A stretch of DNA of 64,000 nucleotides from Gammaproteobacteria bacterium (GCA_029881795.1 JAOULX010000001.1:248001-312000), one strand, 5' to 3'. Shown: positions 17,254 to 27,810, counted from the first letter of the stretch. Notes: a model not told the origin generated them from the sequence alone. Translations and numbers: made by a program.

Positions 17254-19290
17254 CTAAAGCATAGGTACCAGCAATAATGCCACGATATTCATAATCTTAA
17301 TTAACGGATTAATCGCCGGGCCTGCAGTATCTTTGTACGGGTCGCCAACGGTGTCACCGGTTACCGCTGCTTTATGCGCATCGGAACCTTTACCACCGTG
17401 ATTACCGTCTTCGATATATTTCTTTGCGTTATCCCATGCACCACCACCGGTGGTCATTGAGATGGCAACAAACAAACCGGTCACGATAGTACCGATCAAC
17501 ACACCACCAAGCGCCTCAGCACCTAAGGTCAGTCCAACGATGATAGGTACGGCGACTGGTAATAAAGAAGGAATAATCATTTCCTTGATCGCGGCTTTTG
17601 TCAGCATATCAACGGCTTTTGAATAATCAGGCTTCTGGCTTTTATCCATGATGCCTGGCATTTCTTTAAACTGTCGACGCACTTCATTGACGATATCACC
17701 GGCAGCACGACCGACCGCTTCCATTGCCATCGCGCCAAACAGGTAAGGGATCAGGCCGCCAATAAACAGGCCGATAATCACCAGATGGTTAGATAAGTCA
17801 AATGACGTCACTTTGCCGGCAGCGCTTAAGCTGTGTGTAAAGTCGGCAAACAGAACCAGCGTTGCCAGTCCGGCAGAGCCGATCGCATAGCCTTTGGTCA
17901 CCGCTTTTGTGGTGTTGCCAACCGCATCAAGTGCATCGGTGGTCACCCTTACGTCTTCTGGTAGTTCGGACATTTCGGCAATACCACCAGCGTTATCGGT
18001 GATCGGGCCGTAAGCATCAAGTGCCACAATAATACCGGTCATAGAAAGCATAGAAGTAGCGGCGATCGCGATGCCGTATAAACCGGCTAAGTAATAAGCG
18101 CCCCAGATAGATGCACAGACTGATAATACCGGCAGAGCCGTGGACTTCATCGAAACACCGAGACCTGCGATAACATTGGTACCGTCACCGGTGGTAGAGG
18201 CCGCTGCAATGTTTTGTACCGGTGCATACTTTGTAGCGGTGTAATACTCGGTGATCACAATCATGGCAACAGTAAGAGCGAGGCCAATCAGCGCTGAGAA
18301 ATAGAACTCAGTCGCGCCAACAGTTTGTCCGCTGGCTATGGTCAGGCTGACATTGCCCATCATTTGATGCGTTACAAAGTAAAAAGCAACCGCTGAGAAT
18401 ACGGCGGCAACAATCGTGCCTTTGTATAGTGCGTTCATTATCTTTGTTGGATCGGATGTTTTTACAAAAAAAGTACCGATAATGGAACCGATGATCGACA
18501 CACCCCCGAGTACCAGCGGGTAGGTCACTGCCAGTTCACCGACATCTTTTAGTAATAGTCCACCGAGCAACATCGTGGCGATGATGGTAACAGCATAGGT
18601 TTCAAAAAGATCCGCCGCCATACCGGCGCAGTCACCGACATTATCACCAACATTGTCAGCAATACAGGCCGGGTTACGTAAATCATCTTCAGGGATACCG
18701 GCTTCGACTTTACCAACGATATCAGCACCGACATCAGCGCCTTTGGTAAAAATACCACCGCCCAGTCGTGCGAAGATAGAGATCAGCGAGCCACCAAACG
18801 CCAGCCCGACCATCGCGTGTAAGGCTTTGTCCTGAGAAATCCCCATATTGTTTAAGATAGCGTAATAACCGGCCACGCCTAACAGGCCTAAACCGACCAC
18901 TAACATACCGGTGATAGCACCACCTTTGAAGGCCACTTGTAAAGCCGGGTTGATGCCCTCTCTGGCGGCTTCAGCTGTACGTGAATTTGAGCGCACCGAA
19001 ACGTGCATACCAATATAGCCGGCGGCACCCGAAAGCACGGCGCCGATCGCAAAACCAATGGCGGATTCCCAGCCCAGTGTAAAACCCATGACGATAAATA
19101 GAACGACACCGACCATACCAATGGTGGTGTACTGGCGAGACAGATAGGCGATAGCACCTTCGCGGACAGCGGCTGAGATACGTTGCATCTCTTCGTTGCC
19201 CTCGGGTTTTTTCATGATGCTGAAAATGGAAATAATGCCGAACAGTATGGCAATAAAAGCACAGAGCAGACTGAAAGTCAGTGCGTTCAT
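17254..19290 (-). CDS. hppA: K+-independent H+-translocating pyrophosphatase
   Basis: 678-residue polytopic membrane protein with about 16 helices that couples PPi hydrolysis to proton export or runs in reverse as a PPi synthase. The pyrophosphate site is clear: GADIVGKVE near residue 190 and [20 protein letters not shown] near 213-232, with a matching DNAG region further on. The residue that distinguishes subclasses is Lys here ([13 protein letters not shown]462), the signature of the K+-independent, proton-pumping class; K+-dependent enzymes have Ala. A full-strength ribosome binding site (AAGGAGG) lies upstream. In this genome it can recover PPi energy or supply PPi to Sat. Confidence 0.96.
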   Translation of the reverse strand: MNALTFSLLCAFIAILFGIISIFSIMKKPEGNEEMQRISAAVREGAIAYLSRQYTTIGMVGVVLFIVMGFTLGWESAIGFAIGAVLSGAAGYIGMHVSVRSNSRTAEAAREGINPALQVAFKGGAITGMLVVGLGLLGVAGYYAILNNMGISQDKALHAMVGLAFGGSLISIFARLGGGIFTKGADVGADIVGKVEAGIPEDDLRNPACIADNVGDNVGDCAGMAADLFETYAVTIIATMLLGGLLLKDVGELAVTYPLVLGGVSIIGSIIGTFFVKTSDPTKIMNALYKGTIVAAVFSAVAFYFVTHQMMGNVSLTIASGQTVGATEFYFSALIGLALTVAMIVITEYYTATKYAPVQNIAAASTTGDGTNVIAGLGVSMKSTALPVLSVCASIWGAYYLAGLYGIAIAATSMLSMTGIIVALDAYGPITDNAGGIAEMSELPEDVRVTTDALDAVGNTTKAVTKGYAIGSAGLATLVLFADFTHSLSAAGKVTSFDLSNHLVIIGLFIGGLIPYLFGAMAMEAVGRAAGDIVNEVRRQFKEMPGIMDKSQKPDYSKAVDMLTKAAIKEMIIPSLLPVAVPIIVGLTLGAEALGGVLIGTIVTGLFVAISMTTGGGAWDNAKKYIEDGNHGGKGSDAHKAAVTGDTVGDPYKDTAGPAINPLIKIMNIVALLLVPML

Positions 19291-19680
19291 TGTAGTCCTC
19301 CTTCATATTATTAGATTATGGGAATACAATGATTCTGTAGCCTGTCGGCTAACAGATTTTAGATTGTGCCCCCTGCAAGTAGATCTTTGTCACTTTTTTC
19401 TGTGCTTATCAAATTACACCGCCAGAGTAATAAAGGAAAGTTGTTTTCTAATGATTTTTTTTATGCGTGACAATGAAAATGTTATGTGGTTGTCACTAAG
19501 GTAAATGATGATGATGTATATCAAAAGATAATAATATTTCAGGTATCGAAATTGCTTATATTGAGGTATTCAGATGATCTTCTTATGGCAGTGTCATCGT
19601 GCTTAACCGGCATACAGGAGATAGTGTCAGGTATAACCTAGAGCGCATAAAAAAGGTATTTTAAACGGTGAAATGAATTA
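19291..19680. other. Upstream region of hppA
   Basis: No gene. A small stem (CTGTAGCC with GGCTAACAG, 19334-19355) lies about 45 bases before the hppA start and may be in its leader. A TTGTCA box on the minus strand could be a -35 but has no good -10. Confidence 0.35.
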
Positions 19681-20565
19681 CTAATTGCAGCAAAAAGTAT
19701 TGCGTCCTGCCTGCTTGGCTTGAAACATCGCGTTGTCCGCTACATGAATCAGCGATTGCAGGTTTCTGCTGTGCTGAGGGAAAATGCTGTAGCCTATGCT
19801 ACAGCCTATATTGATGCGCTGATTATCGATGTAAAAGGTCTTATTGATTTGTTCGATAATTTTTTCTGCCACTTGTTTGACATCGCCGGCTGATTTAATT
19901 TCTGAAAGAATAATAATAAATTCATCACCACCGAGTCGGGCAGCGGTATCTTCAGCACGTACAGATGCTTTAAGGCGGTTTGCTACTTGAATTAGAAGTT
20001 TATCGCCAACCCGGTGGCCGCAGCTGTCATTAATGTGTTTGAAACGATCCAGATCAATATAAAGGAGTCCGATTAAGCTTTCGTGTCTCTGCGCGTGGGC
20101 AATATCATGCTCCAGTCTTTTTTCGAATAGACGGCGGTTTGCCAAGCCGGTCAGTGCGTCATGGTTTGCCAGCCGTGTCATCGCAATCAGTTTACTGTGA
20201 TCGGTCATTAAGCCGAGATAAAAGATAATTTCATCTTTAATGTTTTTAATCGGTTTTATTTTAAGGTCGATCGGGCTGATTTCACCGCTACCTTTACGGT
20301 CCCAAACCTCACCTTGCCAGATACCTTTTTGTTTAATGCTTTGCCACATGTTTTTATAAAACTGGGCGTTGTGAAATCCAGACTGTATGATTTTTGGCGT
20401 GTTGCCGATCAGCTTGCTTTTAGCGTAGCCGGTCATTTTGCAAAAGGCGCGATTAACAGCGATGATATTTGAATTAATATCCGTCAGTACCATGCCTTCT
20501 TCAGAGTCTGCAAAAGCCGATTCCAGTAAGGATATTTGTTCATGGTGCGGATGATTTGAAAGCAT
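19681..20565 (-). CDS. PAS-GGDEF diguanylate cyclase
   Basis: 294 residues, no membrane segment. PAS domain at about 12-125 and GGDEF domain at about 130-292. The catalytic motif is intact (RLGGDEF) and the inhibitory site RxxD lies five residues before it (RAED), so it should make c-di-GMP from GTP with product feedback. It lies between hppA and adk on the same strand, with about 390 and 185 bases of spacer, so it probably has its own promoter. The PAS signal, perhaps redox or a small ligand, cannot be read. Confidence 0.92.
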   Translation of the reverse strand: MLSNHPHHEQISLLESAFADSEEGMVLTDINSNIIAVNRAFCKMTGYAKSKLIGNTPKIIQSGFHNAQFYKNMWQSIKQKGIWQGEVWDRKGSGEISPIDLKIKPIKNIKDEIIFYLGLMTDHSKLIAMTRLANHDALTGLANRRLFEKRLEHDIAHAQRHESLIGLLYIDLDRFKHINDSCGHRVGDKLLIQVANRLKASVRAEDTAARLGGDEFIIILSEIKSAGDVKQVAEKIIEQINKTFYIDNQRINIGCSIGYSIFPQHSRNLQSLIHVADNAMFQAKQAGRNTFCCN

Positions 20566-20718
20566 AACCTGCCTTTAAAATAATATGTTGAGCTTGGTAT
20601 TATTGTCAGGCTTATGTGTGTTTTGCACCATTAGGTACAACCCTATTTGGTGAAAGGTTATGTGGGGCAGTCAGTGAATAGCTAAGGGCTTACCCTAGTG
20701 TGGCGATTGAATGGTGTC

Positions 20719-20740
20719 TGCCCTGTCAGATGACAGGGCA
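20719..20740 (-). terminator. Hairpin after adk
   Basis: Perfect inverted repeat TGCCCTGTCA/TGACAGGGCA with only two bases between the arms, ten bases past the adk stop. No T run follows on the minus strand, so it is a stem that may protect or end the adk mRNA rather than a standard terminator. Confidence 0.5.
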
Positions 20741-20750
20741 AACTGGCCGA

Positions 20751-21410
<660 letters not shown>

Positions 21411-21412
21411 TC

Positions 21413-21444
21413 AAAAAAAATCAGACTGAGTTGTCTGATTTTTT
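21413..21444 (-). terminator. Rho-independent terminator of pfp
   Basis: Stem AAAAAATCAGAC/GTCTGATTTTTT with a six-base loop and, on the minus strand, a run of eight T. It lies 150 bases past the pfp stop and just before adk, so pfp and adk are separate transcripts. Confidence 0.88.
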
Positions 21445-21594
21445 ATTGTTTAGCTATTTTGTGAATGCACTCAAGAACCTGATGAGAGGTTTAATTTCCC
21501 TGTTTTTATCAAGTCCATAATCGCGAATGAGGCAGTTTATAAGCATATAAACCGGTTCATTCACTTTTTCGAGTGTCATTTAGCTGATAGCCTT

Positions 21595-22851
21595 TTAAAC
21601 TTCAAAAGTATCCAGCTTTTTAGCAACAGACTGTAATTTTAAGGTTACATAATCTGGTAAGCCATTAGCCTTATAATTCGGATACGCTTCGCCCTGAATT
21701 AACGGGTAGAGGTAATCTTTACAGGCCTGAGTAATACCAAAGCCATCGTCTGTGATGTAATCCATCGGCATCATTTTTTCAACGTTGGCAACATCAGCTA
21801 ATGGAGCCATACCGATTTCCCAGCTATAAGGGTTGTTGGATTTACGATCTACGGTAGGCATGATTGAATTATGGCCTTGCAGTGCAAATTCAACGGCTTT
21901 CTCACCCAGTGCATAAGCCTGTTCAACATCCGATTTGGACGCTAAATGACGTGCTGCACGTTGCAGGTAGTCAGCAACTGCCCAGTGAAACTTAAGTCCC
22001 AGCTTTTCTTTGATCATGTTAGCCACAACCGGTGCAGCGCCGCCCAGTTGAGCATGACCAAAATTATCACGGGTGCCTTGTTCGGCAAGGAATGTACCGT
22101 CAGGGTAATGGATACCTTCTGAGACAACGATGGTGCAATAACCGTATTCTTTAACTTTGGCATCAACCTGCGCCATGAATTTAGCTTCATCAAATTCCAC
22201 TTCAGGGAACAGAATAACAACAGGTATACCTTCGTCTTCAATCAAACCACCGGCAGCAGCAATCCAGCCTGCATGGCGACCCATAACTTCCAATACGAAA
22301 ATTTTAGTAGATGTTTTAGCCATTGAGCGTACATCAAATGATGCTTCTAAAGCAGAAACCGCGATGTATTTTGCAACTGAACCGAAACCTGGGCAGTTAT
22401 CAGTGATTGGCAGGTCGTTATCAACCGTTTTTGGAACGTGAATGGCCTGAACCGGGTAGCCCATTTTTTCAGACAGCTGAGACACTTTGTAACAAGTATC
22501 TGCCGAATCACCACCGCCGTTATAAAAGAAGTAACCGATGTTGTGTGCCTTGAATACTTCGATTAAACGCTCGTATTCTGCTTTGTTATCTTCAAGACTT
22601 TTTAGTTTAAAACGGCAAGAACCAAAGCCGCCGGAAGGTGTGTTTTTTAAGGCAGCGATGTCTTCAGCCGACTCCAGACTGGTGTCGATCAGGTCTTCTT
22701 CTAAAGCACCGATAATACCGTTGCGGCCGGCGTAAACAGTACCGATTTTGTCTTTGTTCTTGCGTGCTGTTTCAATCACACCACAGGCTGAGGCGTTAAT
22801 AACGGCAGTAACACCGCCAGATTGTGCATAAAATGCGTTTTTAATACTCAT
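21595..22851 (-). CDS. pfp: Pyrophosphate-dependent 6-phosphofructokinase
   Basis: 418 residues. Residues that set phosphoryl-donor choice point to PPi: Asp in GGGDS (D115) where ATP enzymes have Gly, and Lys in PKTVDND (K141) where ATP enzymes have Gly. MGRHAGW (sugar-phosphate site) is present. The reaction, fructose 6-phosphate + PPi to fructose 1,6-bisphosphate + Pi, is reversible, so in an autotroph it can replace fructose-bisphosphatase and give PPi. GGAG lies eight bases before the ATG. It lies in one region with adk and hppA on the same strand but is closed off by its own terminator. Confidence 0.95.
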   Translation of the reverse strand: MSIKNAFYAQSGGVTAVINASACGVIETARKNKDKIGTVYAGRNGIIGALEEDLIDTSLESAEDIAALKNTPSGGFGSCRFKLKSLEDNKAEYERLIEVFKAHNIGYFFYNGGGDSADTCYKVSQLSEKMGYPVQAIHVPKTVDNDLPITDNCPGFGSVAKYIAVSALEASFDVRSMAKTSTKIFVLEVMGRHAGWIAAAGGLIEDEGIPVVILFPEVEFDEAKFMAQVDAKVKEYGYCTIVVSEGIHYPDGTFLAEQGTRDNFGHAQLGGAAPVVANMIKEKLGLKFHWAVADYLQRAARHLASKSDVEQAYALGEKAVEFALQGHNSIMPTVDRKSNNPYSWEIGMAPLADVANVEKMMPMDYITDDGFGITQACKDYLYPLIQGEAYPNYKANGLPDYVTLKLQSVAKKLDTFEV

Positions 22852-23493
22852 CGTTAGACTCCATTGCTGTGCAGTTAAGACTGCTTAGTTTTTATTTTGG
22901 ACCGCGTTACTGGCGGCTGATATTTAAAACTGTTTAGGCACGATGGGGATGACACCGATGCCAAATCTTCAGGCCGATTTATAGCGACCTGTTTTTATTG
23001 TTATTTAAAATGCCACTCTGCTGCATCAACCAAAGGCGCTAAAGCAGGCATTTGTGTATTCCTGATTGCGTAAAGATGATGTGTCAGTCTGCAACTGTAA
23101 CAGCAAATCGCGCAGTCATCGATATCGGTACGGGGCAGATATCGGGCTATAAAACAGACCCATTATGGAAAACCGGAGCGGTAAAGGATAATTGAGATAT
23201 TTTATGAGGTTATAAGCGCCTGCTGATGCGCTGGCAGTGCATGCGATGCGTTTAAAGGCTGTAATATGATGGAAATAATGAATCGACTAACGTGGTTATT
23301 TAACATATTAGTTAATGCTAATTCAAGATACGGCCGGTGTTTATCTGAACTGCGCTTGTTCGGCTCAGTGCCAACAAGATAAACGGTGTGGTTCTGTGGT
23401 AAATCGGTGAATACCTTTAATATTGGCAGGTGTTAAGCGATAGATTATTTTGTATAATACAAAACTCTAATATACCGCTTCAGGAGCGTCGTT
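22852..23493. other. Long divergent intergenic region between pfp and the S24-like gene
   Basis: 642 bases without a well-supported gene. It must carry the pfp promoter and that of the S24-like gene, for which TATAAT at 23453-23458 with TGTTAA 16 bases upstream is a fair candidate. A long inverted repeat at about 23339-23384 (GTTTAT and CTTGTT pairing with AACAAG and ATAAAC) could fold as RNA. A 38-codon ORF at 23266-23382 has AAAGG upstream but no other support. Confidence 0.45.
23453..23458 (+). promoter_or_regulatory. Candidate -10 element of the S24-like gene
   Basis: Perfect TATAAT 35 bases before the start codon, with TGTTAA at 23431-23436 as a partial -35 at 16-base spacing. The -10 box sits in the small palindrome GTATAATAC. 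Confidence 0.45.
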
Positions 23494-23868
23494 ATGTCAG
23501 CATGTGGTACAGATGGTAGCAGTTCCGGTGATGTTTCTATGCAAGGCTGGCCAGAAGGTGAAGCCAGTGGCTGTAGTGCGGCCGCACCCTTTGCCTTGCA
23601 GGTGCTGGGCGACAGCATGGAGCCAGAATTCAAGCACGAATGCATTATAGTGATTGATCCTGAAGGGGTCGTGCGTGACGAATGTTATGTCATGGCTGAA
23701 GTGAATGGTGAAAACACTTTCAGGCAACTACGAATTCATCAGGAAAAAATCTACCTAGTACCACTGAACGAACTCTACGAGACCGTAGAAATAGAGGGCA
23801 TCAATGTAATCAAGGGTGTCATTGTGCAACAGGCAGGTCGTCGCCGCAAAGACCGAAAATTTTATTAA
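23494..23868 (+). CDS. S24/LexA-like protein without DNA-binding domain
   Basis: 124 residues carrying only the C-terminal peptidase-like beta fold of LexA/UmuD proteins. FALQVLGDSMEPEF matches the region of the catalytic Ser (S41). The strand that should hold the catalytic Lys (VKRL in LexA) reads FRQL, with Arg at position 77, so autocleavage is doubtful. There is no helix-turn-helix; the N-terminus is a short Gly/Ser/Cys-rich segment. The tail is basic (GRRRKDRKFY). CAGGAG is the ribosome binding site. It may be a scaffold or sensor derived from a self-cleaving regulator; the function is not known. Confidence 0.7.
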   Translation: MSACGTDGSSSGDVSMQGWPEGEASGCSAAAPFALQVLGDSMEPEFKHECIIVIDPEGVVRDECYVMAEVNGENTFRQLRIHQEKIYLVPLNELYETVEIEGINVIKGVIVQQAGRRRKDRKFY

Positions 23869-23962
23869 TAAAGTTCGCAGTTATCAGTGTTTAGTTGGTA
23901 GTAAAAGACCTAAATGTGTAATTAGCCAAGCATCGACAAAGAATAGAATTTTCTGCCCGCTG

Positions 23963-24370
23963 CTAATTATTAATATGTATCCCGCCACTTTTCCCTTCGA
24001 TGGCCAGTGCCTTTAAGTGGCTGGCAATCTCAAAAGCCTTGGCTTTCCAAGCTGAAGCCAATTCTGTTTCCAGTGTTTCAAATAAGGTCTGCTCAAAATG
24101 ACCGAGCCAGATAGTTAAATCTGATTCTTTAATGCCCAGTAATATGTGTTTGTTTATCATATCGAAAGACGGCACAGCTGCTGGCAGCTCTGCCGTCGTG
24201 CCGCCTAAAGCCAGCCACCAGAATGCGCTAATTTTTTCTTCATGAGAAGTGAAGTCATCGATATGATCAAAATAATGGCCGATGATCGGGTCATGCCGCG
24301 CTTTCAGGTAAAATTGCTGGGTCACACGACGTATATCGCTTAGATTTAATTGATCAGTTAACTGGCTCAT
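23963..24370 (-). CDS. Truncated haemoglobin, group III type
   Basis: 135 residues from the ATG at 24370; an upstream ATG at 24406 or 24502 would add a hydrophobic extension that overlaps the divergent gene. Globin features are IRRVTQQFYLKARHDPIIGHYF near the start, FWWLALGG near 60 and the proximal-histidine region NKHILLGI followed by a W-x2-HF helix. Group III truncated globins bind haem and are thought to handle oxygen or nitric oxide. The gene is divergent from the fructosamine-kinase gene with 63 bases between the starts. Confidence 0.75.
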   Translation of the reverse strand: MSQLTDQLNLSDIRRVTQQFYLKARHDPIIGHYFDHIDDFTSHEEKISAFWWLALGGTTAELPAAVPSFDMINKHILLGIKESDLTIWLGHFEQTLFETLETELASAWKAKAFEIASHLKALAIEGKSGGIHINN

Positions 24371-24433
24371 GCTTAGATGATAAGTTGCCAACAACAATAA
24401 AGCCATCTGCTGGTGATAAAAAAAGGAAACTGG

Positions 24434-25303
24434 ATGAGTCTGTGGTATCAGGTAGAAAAAAAAATTAAAGAACACGCTTTGTGTGATTATAAAATCACAC
24501 AACAGCAGGAGATTGGTGGTGGCTGTATCAACAGCGCCTATAAAATAAGCGATGGCAAAACCGATTATTTTGTAAAAACTAATAAAGCGACACTGATCGA
24601 TATGTATAATGCCGAAGCCGAGGCCTTAAATGAAATTTCGGCAAGTAATACAATACGCGTACCACGGGTGATCTGTTACGGCACAGTAGAAAAACACAGC
24701 TATCTAGTGTTGGAATTTTTGGAATTGACAGCTGCGGCCGATATGAAAAAATTTGCTCAGCAGCTGGCGGCAATGCACAGAATCAGCGCTGATAAATTTG
24801 GTTGGCATCGTCAAAATGTCATCGGCTCGACTACACAAATCAACCACCAATCAAATGACTGGGTGGCGTTCTGGCGGCAGCATCGGCTCGGCTTTCAGCT
24901 GGAACTGGCAGAAAAAAATGGCTGCGGCCGTGAATTGCTAAAACAGGGTGAACGCCTCAGTGACTGTCTGGATGAATTTTTTGAAACCTATCAGCCGCAA
25001 CCTTCAATGTTGCACGGCGATCTGTGGGGAGGGAATTTTGCTGCGCTAAAAAATAACAGCCCGGTGATATTTGATCCGGCGTTTTATTATGGCGACCGCG
25101 AAACCGACATAGCGATGACAAGGTTGTTTGGTGGTTTTGATGAGATATTTTATCAGGCCTACAACGACAGCTGGCCGCTAGATGCAGGCTATCAACAACG
25201 CCAAACACTTTATAACGTTTACCATATCATCAACCACTTTAATTTATTTGGTGGAGGCTATGAGTCACAGGCGGTGAGCATGATACAGCGGCTGTTAGCG
25301 TGA
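24434..25303 (+). CDS. Fructosamine kinase family protein
   Basis: 289 residues from the ATG at 24434, preferred over a GTG at 24413 because AAAGGA lies in between. It has the aminoglycoside-kinase-like fold of the FN3K/YniA group: GGGCINSAYKI glycine loop, YFVK (ATP Lys), EAEAL, LVLEFL hinge, catalytic MLHGDLWGGN and metal-binding FDPAFYYGDRE. Such enzymes phosphorylate ketoamines on glycated proteins so that they break down. It ends three bases before the convergent VanZ-like gene. Confidence 0.9.
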   Translation: MSLWYQVEKKIKEHALCDYKITQQQEIGGGCINSAYKISDGKTDYFVKTNKATLIDMYNAEAEALNEISASNTIRVPRVICYGTVEKHSYLVLEFLELTAAADMKKFAQQLAAMHRISADKFGWHRQNVIGSTTQINHQSNDWVAFWRQHRLGFQLELAEKNGCGRELLKQGERLSDCLDEFFETYQPQPSMLHGDLWGGNFAALKNNSPVIFDPAFYYGDRETDIAMTRLFGGFDEIFYQAYNDSWPLDAGYQQRQTLYNVYHIINHFNLFGGGYESQAVSMIQRLLA

Positions 25304-25306
25304 AAC

Positions 25307-26227
25307 TTACTTTAAGTGAATGTAATCCAGATACAAAGTGACTGGCTGTTGTTGCTTGTCGGTAAATAAGCTGATGGCTTTGAGTTTATGGGTATCCATT
25401 GAGCGGCGCTTCGGTGCTTCGATGATTTCGTTCAGCGGAATTTCGACACTGTTCCAGCCTGATGTAAACACAATTTCTTTATTAAACCGGTCGTTATAGC
25501 TTCGACCGGTGAGTGCGTGTTTCTGATCGTAAATTTTTAATTCAAAGCTGACAGGTTTGCTGCCAGGGTTGTATACATAAAAGGCGAGTGTTTTGAAGCC
25601 GGACCAATTACCTTTTAAATGTTCGATAGTAACTGCAGGGTAGCGACCCGGCAGGTAATCAATTTTTAATGAATGCTGACCTTGATAGCTGTGTTGTTTT
25701 ACGCGTTTTATAATAACATTTTTAGATTCCAGTCGGCTCATTTCCGACGCTATTTCAAAGTCTGCTATGACCGGGAAAGCCTGTTGCATTTTTATTTCAT
25801 CGAGCACGTCTTTTTCTAGTTGTCGTAAGCCAATGATGATTAAAACGATGGCGATAGCCAGTGCGATGATACGTTTTTTTAAGGCTACTTGGTGACCGAA
25901 TATAATCAGTCCGAGAAATCCAATATAGCCACCGATCAGGTCGTTGATAATGTCGTCGGTGGAAAAGTCACGATGAATAAAGATCTGAATGACTTCGATG
26001 GCTGTGCCAATCAGTAGGCAAAAGAGACTTGTGAACAGCAGTTTTTTTATGATGGAGCTTGAGGCTTTTGCGTAGTGACTGAAATACGAGTAAATCAGCG
26101 CGGCAAACAGGACCAGATGTCCGGCATCCCAGATATCTTTAATCAGGCGATGATGTTGCCGGCTTTCCCCGCCGACGAATAAAAAAATAATTAAAATAAA
26201 AATAAACAAGAAGAACGCCATTTGCAT
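25307..26227 (-). CDS. VanZ-like membrane protein with C-terminal beta domain
   Basis: 306 residues. The first 140 hold four or five membrane helices with the VanZ signature (DAGHLVLFAALIYSY, GTAIEVIQIFIHRDFSTDDIINDLIGG). Residues 155-306 form a soluble domain with jelly-roll features (FEIAS, HSLKIDYLPG, LAFYVYNPG, GWNSVEIPLNEI, LYLDYIHL) like carbohydrate-binding modules. The combination suggests a membrane protein that holds a glycan-binding domain outside. It lies 53 bases after hemH on the same strand. The function is unknown; VanZ itself is linked with glycopeptide tolerance by an unclear mechanism. Confidence 0.8.
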   Translation of the reverse strand: MQMAFFLFIFILIIFLFVGGESRQHHRLIKDIWDAGHLVLFAALIYSYFSHYAKASSSIIKKLLFTSLFCLLIGTAIEVIQIFIHRDFSTDDIINDLIGGYIGFLGLIIFGHQVALKKRIIALAIAIVLIIIGLRQLEKDVLDEIKMQQAFPVIADFEIASEMSRLESKNVIIKRVKQHSYQGQHSLKIDYLPGRYPAVTIEHLKGNWSGFKTLAFYVYNPGSKPVSFELKIYDQKHALTGRSYNDRFNKEIVFTSGWNSVEIPLNEIIEAPKRRSMDTHKLKAISLFTDKQQQPVTLYLDYIHLK

Positions 26228-26280
26228 CAGGCTGTCTTTATTCAGTCTGATCTGGATGTTGATGTTTATTTCGTTATTGT

Positions 26281-27387
26281 TTATTTTTCTGCTCCCAGTG
26301 CAATCGCGCGTTCACGGCTTTCTTTGGCCTCAACGGCTGCTTTGCCAGCATCATAACTTTGCAGGGTTTCGGGCCAGCCGAAGCTGTGTTGTGAAATCAG
26401 TGTGCATAAAGCCTGCATGTGTGACGGGTTGTCATTGAGTGCGGGGATGTAATTGAAGGACTGACCACCGGCTTGCATAAAAATTTCGCGGTTTTCCATG
26501 TTGATTTCTTCCAGCGTTTCAAGGCAATCGGTAGCAAATCCAGGGCAGATAATATCGATGCTTTTGCGCCCCAGTTTTGGCAGCTCGGCCAGTGTTTCTG
26601 AGCAATAGGGTTGCAGCCATTTTGTGCGGCCAAAACGTGACTGAAAAACCACTTGCCAGCGATGGTCGGGCAATTCAAGCTGGTCGGCCACCATCCGTGC
26701 GGTTTTGTGGCACTGACAAAAGTAGGGGTCGCCAAGCTCAAAGTTTCGTTGCGGGATACCGTGAAATGAAAACACCAGAATGTCGCCGGGTTTGTTGTCT
26801 TCCCAGTGCTTGCTGATGCTTTTTACCAGTGCATCGATATAGAGCTTGTGGTCATGGTACTGGTTGATGAAGCGAATTTCCGGTATCCGGCGCCATTTGC
26901 GTAAAACCCGGGTCACTTCATCAAACACCGCGGCGGTACTGGTTGCAGAATATTGCGGATAAAGTGGCAGCACCAGCAGGCGCTGGACACCGGCTTTTTG
27001 TAATTCTTCTAGCTCGGATTTAATGCTCGGGTTGCCATAACGCATGGCCATGCCGACGTTGATTGGGCCGTTGAATTTGTTGGTTAAGACTTTTTCGACA
27101 AACTGCGCCTGGCGACGACTATAGTGCATGAGTGGCGAGCCTTGTTCGGTCCAGATTTTTTTATACTTTTTTGCGCTTTCTTTGGGTCGAGTTAGTAATA
27201 TGAAGAAATACAGAATCGGCAGCCAGATCAGTTTGGGTATTTCAACCACGCGGCTGTCGGCCAGAAACTGAGCCAGATATTTACGCACAGCGCGTTTGCT
27301 GGGTTCATCCGGTGTGCCCAAATTGACCATAAGTATCCCCATGCGCTGCTGGATACCGTGTTTATGTAGTTGCTTTTTTTTGGCCAT
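26281..27387 (-). CDS. hemH: Ferrochelatase
   Basis: 368 residues, final enzyme of protohaem synthesis, inserting Fe2+ in protoporphyrin IX. Visible are the N-terminal GILMVNLGTPD, the catalytic His in FSFHGIPQR and the Glu in CPGFATDCLETLEEI. The N-terminal extension MAKKKQLHKHG is Lys-rich; an ATG at M12 or M17 could be the true start. Codons and strand match the VanZ-like gene downstream. Haem demand is plausible for the respiratory chain that accepts electrons from sulfur oxidation. Confidence 0.95.
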   Translation of the reverse strand: MAKKKQLHKHGIQQRMGILMVNLGTPDEPSKRAVRKYLAQFLADSRVVEIPKLIWLPILYFFILLTRPKESAKKYKKIWTEQGSPLMHYSRRQAQFVEKVLTNKFNGPINVGMAMRYGNPSIKSELEELQKAGVQRLLVLPLYPQYSATSTAAVFDEVTRVLRKWRRIPEIRFINQYHDHKLYIDALVKSISKHWEDNKPGDILVFSFHGIPQRNFELGDPYFCQCHKTARMVADQLELPDHRWQVVFQSRFGRTKWLQPYCSETLAELPKLGRKSIDIICPGFATDCLETLEEINMENREIFMQAGGQSFNYIPALNDNPSHMQALCTLISQHSFGWPETLQSYDAGKAAVEAKESRERAIALGAEK

Positions 27388-27810
27388 TGTTTAGTGTCGA
27401 TCTGCTAAGAGTCATTATTGTTATAAGCAAGTCAGTTTATCCGAAGGCAGGGGTATTTCAAGCGAAAACTCCAGAGAAATGGCGATTTACGCTGTTTCCG
27501 CATTCGCAGCTCTGATTACGCGCTTATTCCAGAGAAATTTATTGCGATCAGTGGGGTTTTTGAGGGCGAAACGGTCAGAAATTGTTGTTGCTTGCGCTAA
27601 ATAGTGAGATTCAATCAGGCTGATTTAATATTTTAATGGATTTTTGTTAAAAAGCGGCTCTTTTGGCTTTATATAAGCACTCTCTGTGTTCAAACAAGGC
27701 CGTTATTCCTGTAATATACGACCACATTTTCCGGGCTTCAGGCATTTTCCAATTGTTTGCAGATCAGGGTTACATTTTCACCAATACACTTCTATGAGTG
27801 GAGAATAATA
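27388..27810. other. Divergent intergenic region hemH-pntA
   Basis: No gene. An 11-base direct repeat TCCAGAGAAAT occurs at 27470-27480 and 27528-27538, 58 bases apart. TTGTTA (27644-27649) with TTTATA (27668-27673) is a weak promoter candidate for pntA. Confidence 0.35.

Noticed and set aside
23266-23382. 38-codon ORF with AAAGG before its start in the pfp/S24 gap
   Set aside because: Only one weak signal; the frame runs into the inverted repeat and has no terminator or recognisable product.
27470-27538. Two copies of TCCAGAGAAAT as an operator
   Set aside because: Spacing of 58 bases and lack of symmetry; may be chance.
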